A stretch of 64,000 nucleotides of DNA from Pelobates cultripes (Eukaryota > Chordata > Amphibia > Anura > Pelobatidae): positions 108,118,643-108,182,642 of the forward strand of contig OW240915.1 in NCBI GenBank assembly GCA_933207985.1, in the 5' to 3' direction. Position 1 is the stretch's first letter. The number at the start of each line of letters is the position of its first letter. The notes under the pieces are model-generated. The model worked only from the letters and a program-made list of their open reading frames with translations, searched no databases and was not told the DNA's origin. The translations under genes were made by a program, and so were the position numbers. Positions 43,910-54,534 of the stretch are shown here, piece after piece.

Positions 43910-44370
43910 CCAGTTGATGGTGATTTTGCAGGTTTTTGGGCGTTAATTGGTGTAGGAATTGCGGCTGATATTAGCTTTTGAAGGGCCTGGTTGTGCGGAG
44001 CTCTAGCAATATACCGCCATTTGCACCGGAAGTCAGGCACCGCCCCCTATATGTTCAGTCTTTTAATGTGTATTCAAGCCAGAAGCTGTAACTCTGCATG
44101 CTGTTAGACTCAGAAAAACATGCAGTCTGCTACAATTAATTCTTAATATATGCCATAAACAGATTTAGATTAACAGAAACATTCTGCATTAGTAATAGAA
44201 ACAAATTAATTGGATCACTGTGGGTATGTGAAATATTGCTCCACCATTTATATACAAAGTATAATGAGTATGTACTGCATTCACAATATCATTTAATGTA
44301 GATAAATCTTTGAAACTATAATTACTAAGTTGGCATAAATCTAAATCACGGATTGAGAGGATTATAAATT

Positions 44371-44868
44371 ATGAAAGGGACACTATAGTCACTAGAACTA
44401 CTACAGCTTAATGTAGTTGTTTTGGTGAGTATAATCATTGCCTTCAGGCATTGCCACTGGAGGTGCTTCCTGGGGCAGTGCTGCACAGTAGCACTGTCGT
44501 TCAGCGTCTCCACGCTCTGCATGGGAATGCTGAATTTTTCTCATAGAGATGCATTGATTCAATGCATCTCCATGAGGAGGTGCAGATTACCCAAAACAGC
44601 GTTTGGCACCACCCCGTGCCGATTTTAGCCAATCCAATGCTTTCCCCATGGGAAAGCATTGGATTGGCAAAACATCGGCAATTCTGATGTCACCAAGGGA
44701 GCAGGACCAGAGCTGGCGGACCTGCGCAGCGCTGGAAATAAGGTGAGTTTTATATGCTTTTAAGGGAGCTAAGGGAGGGGGCGCTGGCAAGCCACCTAAA
44801 TGGTGGGTTTTAACACTATAGTGTCAGGAATACATGTTTGTGTTCCTGACTGCATAGTGTTCCTTGAA
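44371..44868. mobile_element. T2-like MITE with decayed TTAA sites
   Basis: The left end AAAGGGACACTATAGTCACT follows ATGA instead of TTAA. The right end GCATAGTGTTCC precedes TTGA. Internal inverted CAATGCATCTC / GAGATGCATTG and CATTGGATTGG blocks are present. Confidence 0.65.
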
Positions 44869-44940
44869 CCATTTTTTCTCTCTCTATTAAATGCATGTTT
44901 TGTATGAAAGCCTACTAACTTTTTTTGTTGTTTTTTTCAG

Positions 44941-44965
44941 CTGCATTTGTAGGTGTTTTACACTG
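44941..44965 (+). CDS. dpy19l-like exon, first transmembrane helix
   Basis: A 25-nt micro-exon lies between a strong acceptor (TTTTTTTCAG, ending 44940) and a canonical donor GTAAGA (44966). Read with one nucleotide from the previous exon and one from the next it gives AAFVGVLHW, the end of the first membrane helix of DPY19-like proteins. Both flanking phases fit: it needs G in front, and its last two bases TG join the G at 46055 to make Trp. On its own it would be too short to call; the phase match with the strong exon at 46055 is the support. Confidence 0.7.
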
Positions 44966-45033
44966 GTAAGAATTGCTTTCTCTTATTTATAAAGTCTAGC
45001 TTAAAAAGGGCTAGGCTATATATATTTCTGTGG

Positions 45034-45561
45034 TTAAAGGAACACTATAGTCACCTAAGTTACTTTAGCTAAATAAAGCAGTTTTAATGTATAGATCATT
45101 CCCCTGCAATTTAACTGCTCAATTCACTGCCATTTAGGAGTTAAATCACTTTTTCTGTTTATGCAGCCCTAGCCACACCTCCCCCGGGTTATGATCGACA
45201 GAGCCTGCATGAAAAAAAAAACTGGTTTCACTTTCAAACAGATGCAATTTACCTTAAATAATTGTATCTCAATCTCTAAATTGAACGTTAATCACATAAA
45301 AGGGTCTAGCAAGCTATTAACATAGCAGGGGATAAAATCTTAATTAAACAACTTGCAATAAAGAAAACCTAAAAAGGGCTCTCTTTACAGGAAGTGTTTA
45401 TGGAAGGCTGTGCAAGTCACATGCAGGGAGGTGTGACTAGGGTTCATAAACAAAGGGATTTAACTCCTAAATGGCAGAGGATTGAGCAGTGAGGCTGCAG
45501 GGGCATGTTCTATAAACTAAAATAAGCTAAAATTGTTCAGGTGACTAGAGTGTCCCTTTAA
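45034..45561. mobile_element. T2/Kolobok-like MITE, TCCTAAATGGCAG subfamily
   Basis: TTAA flanks (45034-45037, 45558-45561). Ends AAAGGAACACTATAGTCACC and GTGACTAGAGTGTCCCTTTA. ATTTAGGAGTTAAATC lies near the left and ATTTAACTCCTAAATG near the right. It is the relative, in opposite orientation, of 31292-31877. Confidence 0.85.
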
Positions 45562-45721
45562 AGAGGCATTCCAAGTACAGCTATGTAAAAAAACATGAGC
45601 AGCTCATTATTGTGTTTATGTTTGACTAAGTCTATTAATTCCAGCTACACTCTCTAGAGGGCCTACAACACTAGAACCACCATGAGCTATAGTGGTTATG
45701 ACATGTAGAATACCCCTTTAA
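45558..45721. mobile_element. Second T2-like MITE sharing a TTAA with its neighbour
   Basis: It starts at the TTAA that ends the previous element: AAAGAGGCATTCCAAGTACA. It ends ACATGTAGAATACCCCTTTA at TTAA 45718-45721. 164 bp. Confidence 0.6.
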
Positions 45722-46054
45722 TTTTTTATTTCTTTTTGTTTTTGAGTCCCTTGAGTCCTTCTTTTGCCAACTGCAGTAAATGCTACGTTTGTGTTAACTG
45801 TAATATATATATCTGCAATTATTGTAACTCCATATTTAAAGGAAACACTTGTAATAGAGCAATTATTTCAAATATAATATTCATAAGTGTAAATTAAAAT
45901 ATATGAATGAATAAAAGAGGTGAGGGTACCCCTTGTTGGTGAATTGCTGCTATATTTATTGGTAGTGAGCGTCTATCTCGACATTATCCTAAAATTTATG
46001 AATGCTTTAATGTGTCACTGTCTTCATTTTAGTTACTTTTTATTTATTTTTCAG

Positions 46055-46142
46055 GAGTCACATATCAACACTTTTTGAAAATGACCGCCATTTTTCCCAC
46101 CTCTCAACACTGGAAAGAGAAATGACATTTCGCACTGAGATG
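46055..46142 (+). CDS. dpy19l-like exon, first luminal loop (DPY19 C-mannosyltransferase)
   Basis: This 88-nt exon encodes [17 protein letters not shown] then [12 protein letters not shown], a signature of DPY19L1/L2 just after the first membrane helix. DPY19 enzymes are multi-pass ER proteins of the GT-C fold that attach mannose from dolichol-phosphate-mannose to tryptophan in WxxW motifs, for example in thrombospondin repeats; DPY19L2 acts in acrosome formation. This loop holds acidic residues important for catalysis in the family. The acceptor is TATTTTTCAG (ending 46054). The donor is ATG|GTTGGT, a weak match beyond the GT. The frame is open and ends on a codon boundary. L1 and L2 cannot be told apart from this stretch. 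Confidence 0.9.
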
Positions 46143-46515
46143 GTTGGTTACAATTTTACTTAAATATTGAGCAGTCAGTTATTAGTTCGGATAACAAGAG
46201 CAGAGTTGTGTAATAGTGGAATGCCTTTGTTGCCATTGCAACAACAAAATAATGCTTCCTATTGGTTTTCTATTGTGTTGATATGTGTAGGAATGAATAA
46301 AAGTCTTGATTTAGTGACTTTTATTTATTTAGATTTTAAATCTATTATTTTTAGCATGTATAGAATTTGTATTTAAAGTGCACTATTGACCATTCACAAA
46401 TATTTGTTACATTGCTAATATATGCTGCTTCTTCTAGAGAAATGAACTGGAGCTGTTTATATGATGAATTCCATTCCTATTTTATAGCTCTGTAGGATTT
46501 GTTAGTGTATTATAC

Positions 46516-46659
46516 TCAAAGGCACTTTCCTGGCACTATAGTGTTAATAGGTCTCTGAAACCGCTATGTTTACAGCCTCAGGGTTAACCCTAGATGGACC
46601 TGGCACCCAGACCACTTCATTTAGCTGAAGTGGTCTGGGTGCCTATAGTGGTCCTTTAA
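46516..46659 (-). repeat. T2-like MITE, short copy
   Basis: It ends TGGTCTGGGTGCCTATAGTG then GTCCTTTAA at TTAA 46656-46659, with the ACCACTTCATTTAGCT/AGCTGAAGTGGT stem and TTTACAGCCTCAGGGTTAAC inside. The left part is shortened near CAAAGGCACTTTCCTGGCAC. Confidence 0.7.
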
Positions 46660-47009
46660 TAATAATAACAATAATAATATTCATTTTGGGAAAATATGTG
46701 CAACAAAGTGGTTCTCTAAACATTGTTTCATGTCACACTGACCAGGAGGATATAAACCTTTTGCTCATCAGTAATGTTTGCCTCTCAGATATACCACTTC
46801 CTTAATACGCCTGCTCCCAGTGAATTGACAGTCCCACTTTAAATGTATTTACACTCATGTCCATGCTCTTTTATCGTATGATATGACTTTAATGCCGTAC
46901 CTTATCTGGCCTAAGATAGGAACGTATTATCTGTGTTCTTATGATCCCTGTATATGGACAATCTACTGAATCCATTCATTAGGAAGCAAGAGTTATTTGG
47001 CAAATGGAG
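46660..47009. other. Unassigned sequence
   Basis: Starts with an AATAATAACA run. No gene or repeat border recognised. Confidence 0.5.
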
Positions 47010-47443
47010 GATGAGATTTTTTTTTTTAATTTGTATTTTATTAGATATCTTAACACAAAATACAACTGGATCGTAGTATAGTAACAATAGTTATGAAATA
47101 TAGTAACGAGATTAATATAGTAACATCATGCTTTGATCATGCTATATATTGTATGGCAGTGACAAACCCCCCATTGGACCCTTTGTGCAGCAACAGCAGG
47201 TGATGCCTGTGTGGATGGGAAAAGGGAGGAAGGTCCCAGTCTGTGTCTATAGTGTAGGGCCTGGTGGTACTGGTTGTCACGACGTGTTGCGCTGTCGGCT
47301 CAGGTTATGTCCGTGTTACTATGTGGTGTATGCTATCATGGCAGTGCTGCTTCTATCTGTCGAGATGTCGGGGCCCCCTGTTCTTGGTACCTGTCTCGTC
47401 GTGTGGTTGGGCAATTATTATATGTTGTGTAGTCTGCGTATGT

Positions 47444-47446
<3 letters not shown>

Positions 47447-47499
<53 letters not shown>
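47447..47499. repeat. (GT)n microsatellite
   Basis: About 25 GT repeats within the ORF1-only L1 copy. Confidence 0.95.
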
Positions 47500-47502
<3 letters not shown>

Positions 47503-47589
47503 TGTCCGGCACCTGATCTGGGCTTGGTTGCGTTAGCTGGTGGGCTTAGTGTGGTGTGAAGCTTGGTCTTCTGGTTGACTGATGAGGGG

Positions 47590-48489
47590 TTTGGGGGCGA
47601 TCGTGTCCCTGTGGGCTTTGCCCTCTGGCTGGATTCTAGCTCCTCCAAGTTTTCAGCACTCTCGTGCAGTCTCTGCATAAACACCTTTGAGTCTTCTGTC
47701 GGGGTCAGGATATAGGTCTCGGATCCCCTTGGCACTGTTATTGAGCTGTCGTCTCCCTATCGGTAGCGGATTGCTTCTTCTCTGAGCTGCTTGGCTGTTG
47801 GTGTGAGGTGCCTCTTCGTTTCTAGTACTCCGAATGGTAGTTCACCGAAGAGTGACACTGAACCGCCCTCGTAGCTGACTGTACCGAGAGTTCTGGATCT
47901 GGACATGATCCTTGTTCTCACTGCAATGTCTCTGGTGGTGGCGATGACGTCTCTCGGATCTCCTTGCAGTACTGTTGCGGATTTGGAACGCTGGGAGTAT
48001 GAGGTTTGTGGCATCGTTTCTGGCTAGAAGCGAGGCTACCATCCCCAGAATGTAAGGGAGCAGCAGGGCCTCGTCCCCAACGCTTTCCGGCACCCCTCTC
48101 ACCCGTATATTCTTCCGTATGTGCCTCGTTTCCAGGGTGTTGACTTTGCTTTGTACCTCTGCAATCTTGTGGCGGAGCTCCCCTATGTCTGTTTGCGCCT
48201 TCTTCAGGTCTAAATTCCAGACCCTGCGGATCTCTTGGATGAGGTCTTTCATGTCCCCTTTTGTCACCGGTGCAGAGTAGTCTTCTGATTCGATTTTTGA
48301 TACTCTGTCATCTGACTCTGGGGATGTAAGGAGCTCCCTGTCTTCTTGTGATGCCTCTGATTCTTCTTCCTCGCCATGCGCCACGGGCGCCATCTTTTTT
48401 TGGGCCGCGGCCGCTGGCCTTTTAAACAGCCTGATATCAGGCAGGTTTTGGGTCTCTGGTGGGCGAAATCTTTTGTTCTTGCGCCCCAT
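47590..48489 (-). pseudogene. L1-like ORF1, one or two frameshifts
   Basis: Starting at 48489 it reads MGRKNKRFRPPETQN, an acidic stretch (HGEEEESEASQEDREL), a coiled coil (DIGELRHKIAEVQSKVNTLE), then HIRKNIRVRGVPESVGDEAL, the start of the RNA-recognition fold. A frameshift near 47990 moves the C-terminal domain to another frame (ATVLQGDPRDVIATTRDIAV, LTPTAKQLREEAIRYR). A stop and a further shift lead to ILTPTEDSKVFMQRLHE near 47690. ORF1 is thus nearly complete, and better kept than in the other two L1 copies here. Confidence 0.85.
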
Positions 48490-48630
48490 GTTTGTCTCTG
48501 GTGGGGGTTCCGGCCGGTGTGTTCTATTTGGGCCCCAAACAGGTTAAATTTGCTGTATTGTGTCCATTGGGTATTGGAGCCCCTGAGACATACGTCCTAG
48601 CATTCTCGTTGCCGGCCACGCCCCCTTTCC

Positions 48631-49263
48631 ATAGCATTTTAAGTGGTATGGATCCTAGTTTGCAGTTGCTGTATGATCATTTAGTTTCTGAGAATAAATC
48701 ACCTTAATTGTTTTTATTCTTTGATTTTCTATTGGATCTTGAATATAAGACCTAATAGCACATGCAATGTTTTTATATTGATATAAAAAAAACAAAAACC
48801 TGTACTTTGTAGTTGATTTAAACCATTTATTTAAAACACTGGCATCAGGGCCGGCCTTTGGGGTGTACAAGCTGTACGGTTGCACATACTGCCATGACAA
48901 CAGGGAACCACCAGGAACAGGGAAATTTATGACCAAGCCCTGGAATTAGGATGCGCTGCAGTGGCTGCTTTAAAATGCAACCTTGACAAGCTCCCAGCCC
49001 CAGAAACCTCCCCAGTGTGCGGTAGGTAAAGAAGCGTATAGGTGGTGTTACACCAGCATTACTCTGCTGATGTACCTACCTACCTACCCACTTACCCTGT
49101 CACATAACCGCACCTGCAGTGTTTTTTTGTGTTTAAAAAAAAAAAAAAAATGTGTCTATGAATGTATGTAACTGTGTTTATGTATGTATGTATGTGACCT
49201 GTTTTGGTGTGTCTGTGTGCATGATGTATGTTGAGGTGTGTCTGTGAGGTTCATGTCTGACAA
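48631..49263. other. Unassigned; CAGGGCCGGCCTT near 48847
   Basis: CAGGGCCGGCCTTTGGGGTG at about 48847 resembles a hAT-type end but no partner is found. There is a CCTACCTACC tandem near 49072-49090, an A run near 49136 and TATG repeats after it. No gene. Confidence 0.45.
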
Positions 49264-49372
49264 GGTTATTCACTATAATGTCAGGAAAATGAGGAAAAAG
49301 AATATCAAAGTCAACTATTTTTGGCCTTCAATATGAAATTCAATTCCTGGCAATTCTCACTTTAGCAAATAA
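49264..49372. repeat. MITE, GTTATT..AATAAC family
   Basis: It starts GGTTATTCACTATAATG and ends CTCACTTTAGCAAATAAC with CTATTTTTGGCC in the middle. Related to 19494 and the split copy at 26084-28248. Confidence 0.6.
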
Positions 49373-49868
49373 CACTGTATGTATGTATGTGACTATGTTG
49401 GTGACAGCATGTGTCTGTATATGTATGTGAATGTGCGCATGTCTAAGTATGTGTGAGAAATGATCTGTGGATTTGTATGTATGTGTATATGGGGTACATA
49501 GAAGAGACAAGATGATAAAAGGGAAAAAAAGAGACACAACAGGGTGGAGAGGGGTTTAGAAGAGACACTCAAGGAGAATCCAGAAAAATGCAGAGGGTTG
49601 AGAAGGTGTGAAGTACCAAACATATGTTTATTCTAATCTACTGGCATGGTAAGGACTAACCTATTCCAGAACCGCTGAACTGGAAACAAATACTGTATTC
49701 AATTAATTTATTTTTCAGATCTTTGTTGGCCACTGTTTGTTTGATCTGTAAATTAAATCAACATTGAGTGATTTGTCAGACTAAGCTACTTATTTGTTTC
49801 CCTTCCCAAAAAGTCAGCTTCTTCCCTATTCCATCTCCCTTTTTATTGTGTAAGATATATTGGCCTAG

Positions 49869-52090
49869 ATGTTGCAATTCCTTTACCCTATAACTTTATA
49901 TCATTTTGACATCAGCATACCTAAGACCCAATTGACACCACCGTCTGAACATCAATCTCAAAGAAACCTCCAATGTCTTGACCTAGAGCATTTCTCCACT
50001 AATCTCCAAACTCTTCTTTTACCTATCTTAAACCTCACCTGTCCTAGTTCTGCAACCTCCTTCTACAATTCCACCCTCTCCTTTCAACTAGACATCACGG
50101 CACCTTTTACATTTAAACACCGCAGGCGCCCCCAACAACAACCTTGGCACACCAAGCTGACTCAATACCTCCAAAAATGCTCCAGAACTGCTGAACGCTG
50201 TTGGAGAAAGTCTCACTGTGCGTCTGACTTTCTCCACTATAAATTTATGCTGAGCTCATACAGCTTGGCTCTTTCCTCTGCAAAAGTAAATTACTTCAGT
50301 ACCCTCATAACCACACTCTCCCGCAACCCAAACGACTATTTCAACATTTAACTCTCTTTTTCGCCCAAGTGTTCCTTCTCCACTTACTAACTTGACCGCC
50401 TCAGACTTTGCAACTCACTTCACTGACAAGTTCTCTACAATCAAAGAAGAGATATCTCCTCTTTCTTCTACCCCTTACAATACTTCCACTAACTTCACTC
50501 CCTCTGCTGTTCTATGTTCATTCGCACCCGCTACAGTGGAAGAGGTTTCTGCTCTGCTTCAGTCCTCCTGCCCCACGACCTGCTCCCTAGATCCAATTCC
50601 CTTGCATCTCATCCGTACTCTGTCTAAAATTCTCACTCTCTTTCTCTCCTTTGGTATATTTCCATCGCCCTTCAAACATGCAACTGTAACCCCAATTCTA
50701 AAGAAGCTCAACACAAGAAGTAACTCCCCGTCCAATTACCGTCCTATCTCACTACTGACTTTTTCATCCAAGATCCTTGAAAGAGTTGTGTATGCTAGAT
50801 TGACAGACTTCCTCGAGTCCAACACTCTGCTAGACCCGCTTCAGTCTGGTTTCCGTGCTAAGCACTCTGTGGAAACGGCAATGACCAAAGTATCCAATGA
50901 TCTACTCGCTGCAAAATTGCATGGTCACTACTCTATCCTAATTCTCCTTGACATGTCTGCGGCTTTTGACACTGTTGATCATCAACAGCTTCTTCTCATT
51001 CTCCACAATATCGTTCTACAAGATATTGCTCTCTCCCGGTACTCCTACCTCTCCCAGCGCTCTTTCAGTGTTTCTTTCTCTGGCTCTGCTTCTTCCCCCC
51101 CAACTCCTCTCTGTTGGTGTCCCCCAAGGTTCAGTCCTTGGTCCCTTACTGTTCTCCATCTATACTTCCTCCCTTGGTAAATTCATTAGCTCCTTTAGCT
51201 TCCAATATCATTTCTATACAGATGACACGCAAATCTACCTGTCCTCTCCTGATCTCTCTGCGTCCCTCTTGACTAGTGTCTCTGACTGCCTCTCTGCTAT
51301 TTCTAACTAGATGGCTGCCCACTTCCTTAAACTCAACTTGACCAAAACTGAAATTCTGGTCTTTCCTCCCTCAAGTGTTGCTACTCCTGTGTCTGTCTCC
51401 CTCCAAGTCAACGGTTCTACCATCAGCTCCACCACACAGGCTCGCTGCCTAGGTGTTTTCTTTGACTCCGACCTCTCCTTCAAGCCTCATGTGCAGTCTA
51501 TCGCCAAATGCGATAGATCTCAAAAACATTGTGCGCATCCGACCCTACTTAACGCCAGATGCGACTAAGGAGCTGGTCCATTCCACTGTCCTTTCTCGCC
51601 TTGACTACTGTAATCCGCTTCTCAGTGGTCTTACGTGCTCCCAACTTGCGCCGTTACAGTCCATAATGAATGCGGCGGCGAGGCTCATCTTCCTGTCCGC
51701 ACGCACCTCCCACTCCTCACCCTTCTGTGAGTCCCTACATTGGCTTCCTGTAGGGACTGACAGAAGGGTGAGGCATAGGAGGTGCGGGCGGACAGGAAGA
51801 TGAGCCTTGCCGCCGCATTTAAAATTTTGGTTCTTGCTTTCAAATCTCTACATAATGCTGCTCCCACCTATCTATCCTCCCTAATACACAAGTATGTCTA
51901 GTCTAGGCCATTACGATCTGCTAAAGACTTACGTCTATCTTCCGTCCGTACTCCCGACTCTGATGCTCGCCTTCAAGACTTCTCGAGGGCTGCACCGTTC
52001 CTGTGGAACTTGCTTCCCTCCTCTTTTAGATGCTCACCCAGTCTCCACTCCTTCAAAAAACCATTAAAAACCTACATAAAAGCGTATTAA
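49869..52090 (+). pseudogene. L2-clade LINE ORF2, endonuclease missing
   Basis: The copy begins in the linker between endonuclease and reverse transcriptase (CSRTAERCWRKSHCASDFLH). It continues with SNYRPISLLTFSSKILERVV, LDPLQSGFRAKHSVETAMTK and [14 protein letters not shown] (first catalytic Asp). [31 protein letters not shown] (YTDD, both catalytic aspartates kept), LKLNLTKTEILVFPPSS and VHSTVLSRLDYCNPLLSGL follow. The terminal PFLWNLLPSSFRCSPSLHSF and KTYIKAY stop is at 52090. Frame changes occur near 50350, 51040, 51310 and 51520. Motif order and the tail (52260-52335) identify the L2 clade. A 70-bp inverted duplication sits inside at 51669-51820. Confidence 0.9.
51669..51820. repeat. Inverted duplication inside the L2 copy
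   Basis: The arm 51669-51738 (AATGCGGCGGCGAGGCTCAT ...) is repeated inverted at 51750-51820 (... ATGAGCCTTGCCGCCGCATT), about 93% identical, with an 11-bp loop. Related L2 copies would not be expected to have this; it displaces the normal reading. Confidence 0.85.
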
Positions 52091-52340
52091 TTAAACTGTT
52101 CATAGCTCCCGACTGCTTCTTCTCTTGCAACTGTCACTAGTCTAATACTATCCTTACCTTTTGTGTCACTTTACCCCACTCACTGTAGCATGTAAGCTCA
52201 TTGAACAGGGCCCTCATCCCATCTGTTCCTGTGTGTCCAACTTGTCTGGTTACAACTACATGTCTGTTTGTCCACCCATTGTAAAGCGCTGCTGCATTTG
52301 ATGGCGCTATATAAATAATAACATAATAATAATAAATTGT
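52091..52340 (+). repeat. L2 LINE 3' UTR and tail
   Basis: It ends TTGTAAAGCGCTGCTGCATT, then GATGGCGCTATATAAATAAT and an (ATA)n-like tail, matching the fragment at 561-615. Confidence 0.8.
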
Positions 52341-52399
52341 GTGCTCCTCTAGAGTGTTATAAATCAGACCATATCAAGGCCTGACTGAGGAGGAATTCC

Positions 52400-53240
52400 A
52401 ACCTCTATTCTTGAGACCAACAGACAAATGCATGCCAAGTTTTGTAATATGTAAAGTATTTATAGGACTGTAAGAGGATCTTAATGACAGTCTCAGGGAT
52501 GCCTATACTTCTAGAGACTCCCTCATCAACACCAGAGCTTAAGGATCTTGGTGGGTCACGGGACCTTTGATTAATAGGTCTGGATGTACTGGAAGTTGGA
52601 GGTTCCAGATTCATCTCACTCATCCTAGAAACTCCTTGTGGCCACTGTCTCCTTTTGCATTTCCTTTAGGAAAGTTGAAAACAGGAAAAATATGCACTTT
52701 AGACTCAAATTCCAAATTTGAGTCAGAGTATCTTGACCTTGAGCATTCTGGTCCTAAAATCTAGAAAAAATGCTTCTGGACCTTGTAGTTCCGAGAAGTG
52801 GCCATTAGATCTACATAGGGTATCAGCCAAATCTGAGTCAACCTTGAGGAAACGTTGGGACAAAGTTGCCATTCCACCTTGTCCACTGTTACTCGGCTCA
52901 AGTAATCAGCCAGTGTATTTTGAGCCCCTGGTTTTTCTTCTGTGCCTCATCCAGATAATGGAACCAAGTGGTGTTCCTGACTCTCAATATCACTATAAGC
53001 ACATACAGGGTTTTTGGAGCTGCAGTGAGGTCAAATAGTAGGGCAATAAATTGGAAGTTCTCGACTGAGATAATGCTGAAAATCTCGGACTATTGGCATG
53101 ATAGTACGCATCCTTGAAATATAGAGATAAGGAAATTGTCCTACCAAATTGCTGGGGATATGGATCTGATTGATATTTAGCCTATTTTTTGCCATTTGTA
53201 GATCCAGTATAGGCTTCCATGTGCCTTTACTCTTAGCACC
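52400..53240 (-). pseudogene. DIRS-like retroelement fragment (reverse transcriptase / RNase H)
   Basis: Minus-strand translation gives GTWKPILDLQMAKNRLNIN (near 53215-53160) and KDAYYHANSPRFS (near 53110-53085), the reverse-transcriptase pattern of DIRS elements. After a deletion comes NTLADYLSRVTVDKVEWQLC and PYVDLMATSRNYKVQKHF (52918-52770), the end of RNase H and its downstream region. The phrases LADxLSR..EW.L and VDLMAT are characteristic of DIRS1-type sequences. No tyrosine recombinase is visible and the frames are broken. The GGCAGTAAGGGGAGGAGCTA stretch near 53550 may be the element's terminal region. Confidence 0.75.
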
Positions 53241-53679
53241 AGTAGAGATGCGAATATTGTCCCAGGAAACGCACTTGTTATGGGACCCAAGAAATCACAG
53301 TTTAAAGGAATCACATTGAAAAAGTACCACAGTATAAACACTGCACAGTATAAAGTCACCATTAAAAAAGACACCAAAGCATAAAGGCTGTAAGATAGCA
53401 AAAGCAAATAAAGTAATGAAGAGAAAAAATATACTTGTCCAGAAATAAAGGGAGTAAAATGCTCACATCATAAGGGCTGTAGGACAGGAAAAAGACTGAG
53501 GGACCTATGCAGGGATATTCCTTAAAGGCATTTGTTTTATTCCTGTCCTATCGGCAGTAAGGGGAGGAGCTAACCCATATGCTGCCATGATTAGGCAGGA
53601 AATATATATAATACACACAAACACAGATCAGCCTCCATATTAATATCACCTGCCTAAAATAGCATAGGTTCCCCTTATG
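53241..53679. other. Unassigned, possibly DIRS flank
   Basis: Short words such as CATAAAGGCTGTAAGATAGC and CATAAGGGCTGTAGGACAGG recur at about 100-bp spacing. It may belong to the DIRS element's terminal repeats; not provable here. Confidence 0.4.
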
Positions 53680-54085
53680 CAGCCAAAACCTCTTACGACG
53701 GTGGGCGTTCTATGCCGACCTTAAGGGGCTTGTCCTAAAATCCAGCGGGTGGGATAGAATGTTCCTGCCGTCCTTTATACTTAGCGAATCCCCACCGGCG
53801 GACGCAATCATGGGGACTGCCTGACATCCAGCCCTCCCAGGCCATATGATCACCTGGGAGGGCACCCCAAAAAAATATGAATGAAAACTTTGGCCAAGTT
53901 TGTGGCACAAAAAGACTGGACATACCTCATTTGCAATACCTTGGGTTGTCTAATTTTGCAAATGTTATGCCATGATGAGGGTAATTCTCATTCCTGGGCC
54001 ACCATGTGGTCTCAAATGCAACATAATTAGTCCAGGAAATTCCACTGTTGTTGTTGTTGTTTTTTTTTTTTTTTTTTTTTTTAAA
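53680..54085. repeat. piggyBac-like palindromic family, decayed copy, and poly(T)
   Basis: GGGCGTTCTATGCCGACCTT recalls the hairpin at 2474. TACCTTGGGTTGTCTA and GGGTAATTCTCATTCCTGGG match one arm of the long inverted repeat at 3752-3929. Only one arm is kept. A T run follows at 54060-54082. Confidence 0.7.
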
Positions 54086-54534
54086 CACATTGTGTAAATT
54101 ATTTATAAGTCAGTAAATGTTCTAAATATATAGGAGTTGCTTCTTGTCTTTCTAAAATTTCCTTAAAACAATACAAGACACGTGGTTTACGCAATCTATA
54201 CTATAGAACAGCATGTCAAAGCAAGGAAGTCATTAGGTATTGGGCATTCCCTTTTTAATTTGTTTTAATTTAAGTGTTTGTTTAATAAAAAGCTTTTGAC
54301 TTCGAGTATTTTCATGAGTGCACAAACAAAAGTAATTGTATAGAGCAGTTGTAGAAGAACATTTCAAAAATGTATGCATTCATAGTTAAAATGTTTAAAT
54401 GCCATTTCTTTTATGAATATCCATTTAAAAGCATAATGTGAACATTTTAAAAAGTATGTGTATATCCATTTTGAAATGCTTCATAATGATTTTTATTTTT
54501 GATATATGCATTCATATTTTAAATTTAATTACAG

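Larger units (their letters stand above)
34869..44050 (-). mobile_element. Long L1/Tx1-like LINE copy, interrupted and decayed
   Basis: On the minus strand the order is GC-rich leader (about 44045), ORF1 (43909-42893), a long inter-ORF region (42890-41030), ORF2 with endonuclease and reverse transcriptase (41029-35813), then a 3' region ending in a poly(A)-like T-rich tract (34869-34895). A hAT element interrupts ORF2 at 37499-38919. The inter-ORF region is unusually long and has its own (TA)n and tandem repeats. ORF1 may therefore belong to a second, adjacent L1 copy. No target duplication was found. Confidence 0.7.
47010..48630 (-). mobile_element. L1-like derivative with ORF1 but no ORF2 (HAL1-like)
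   Basis: On the minus strand it has a GC-rich leader (to about 48628), ORF1 (48489 to about 47590), then a GT microsatellite and about 550 bp of 3' sequence. It ends in a poly(A)-like T run at 47019-47029. ORF2 is entirely absent; ORF1 is followed directly by the 3' region. This layout matches half-LINEs such as mammalian HAL1, mobilised by another LINE's enzyme. Target duplications were not found, so an ordinary internal deletion remains possible. Confidence 0.65.
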
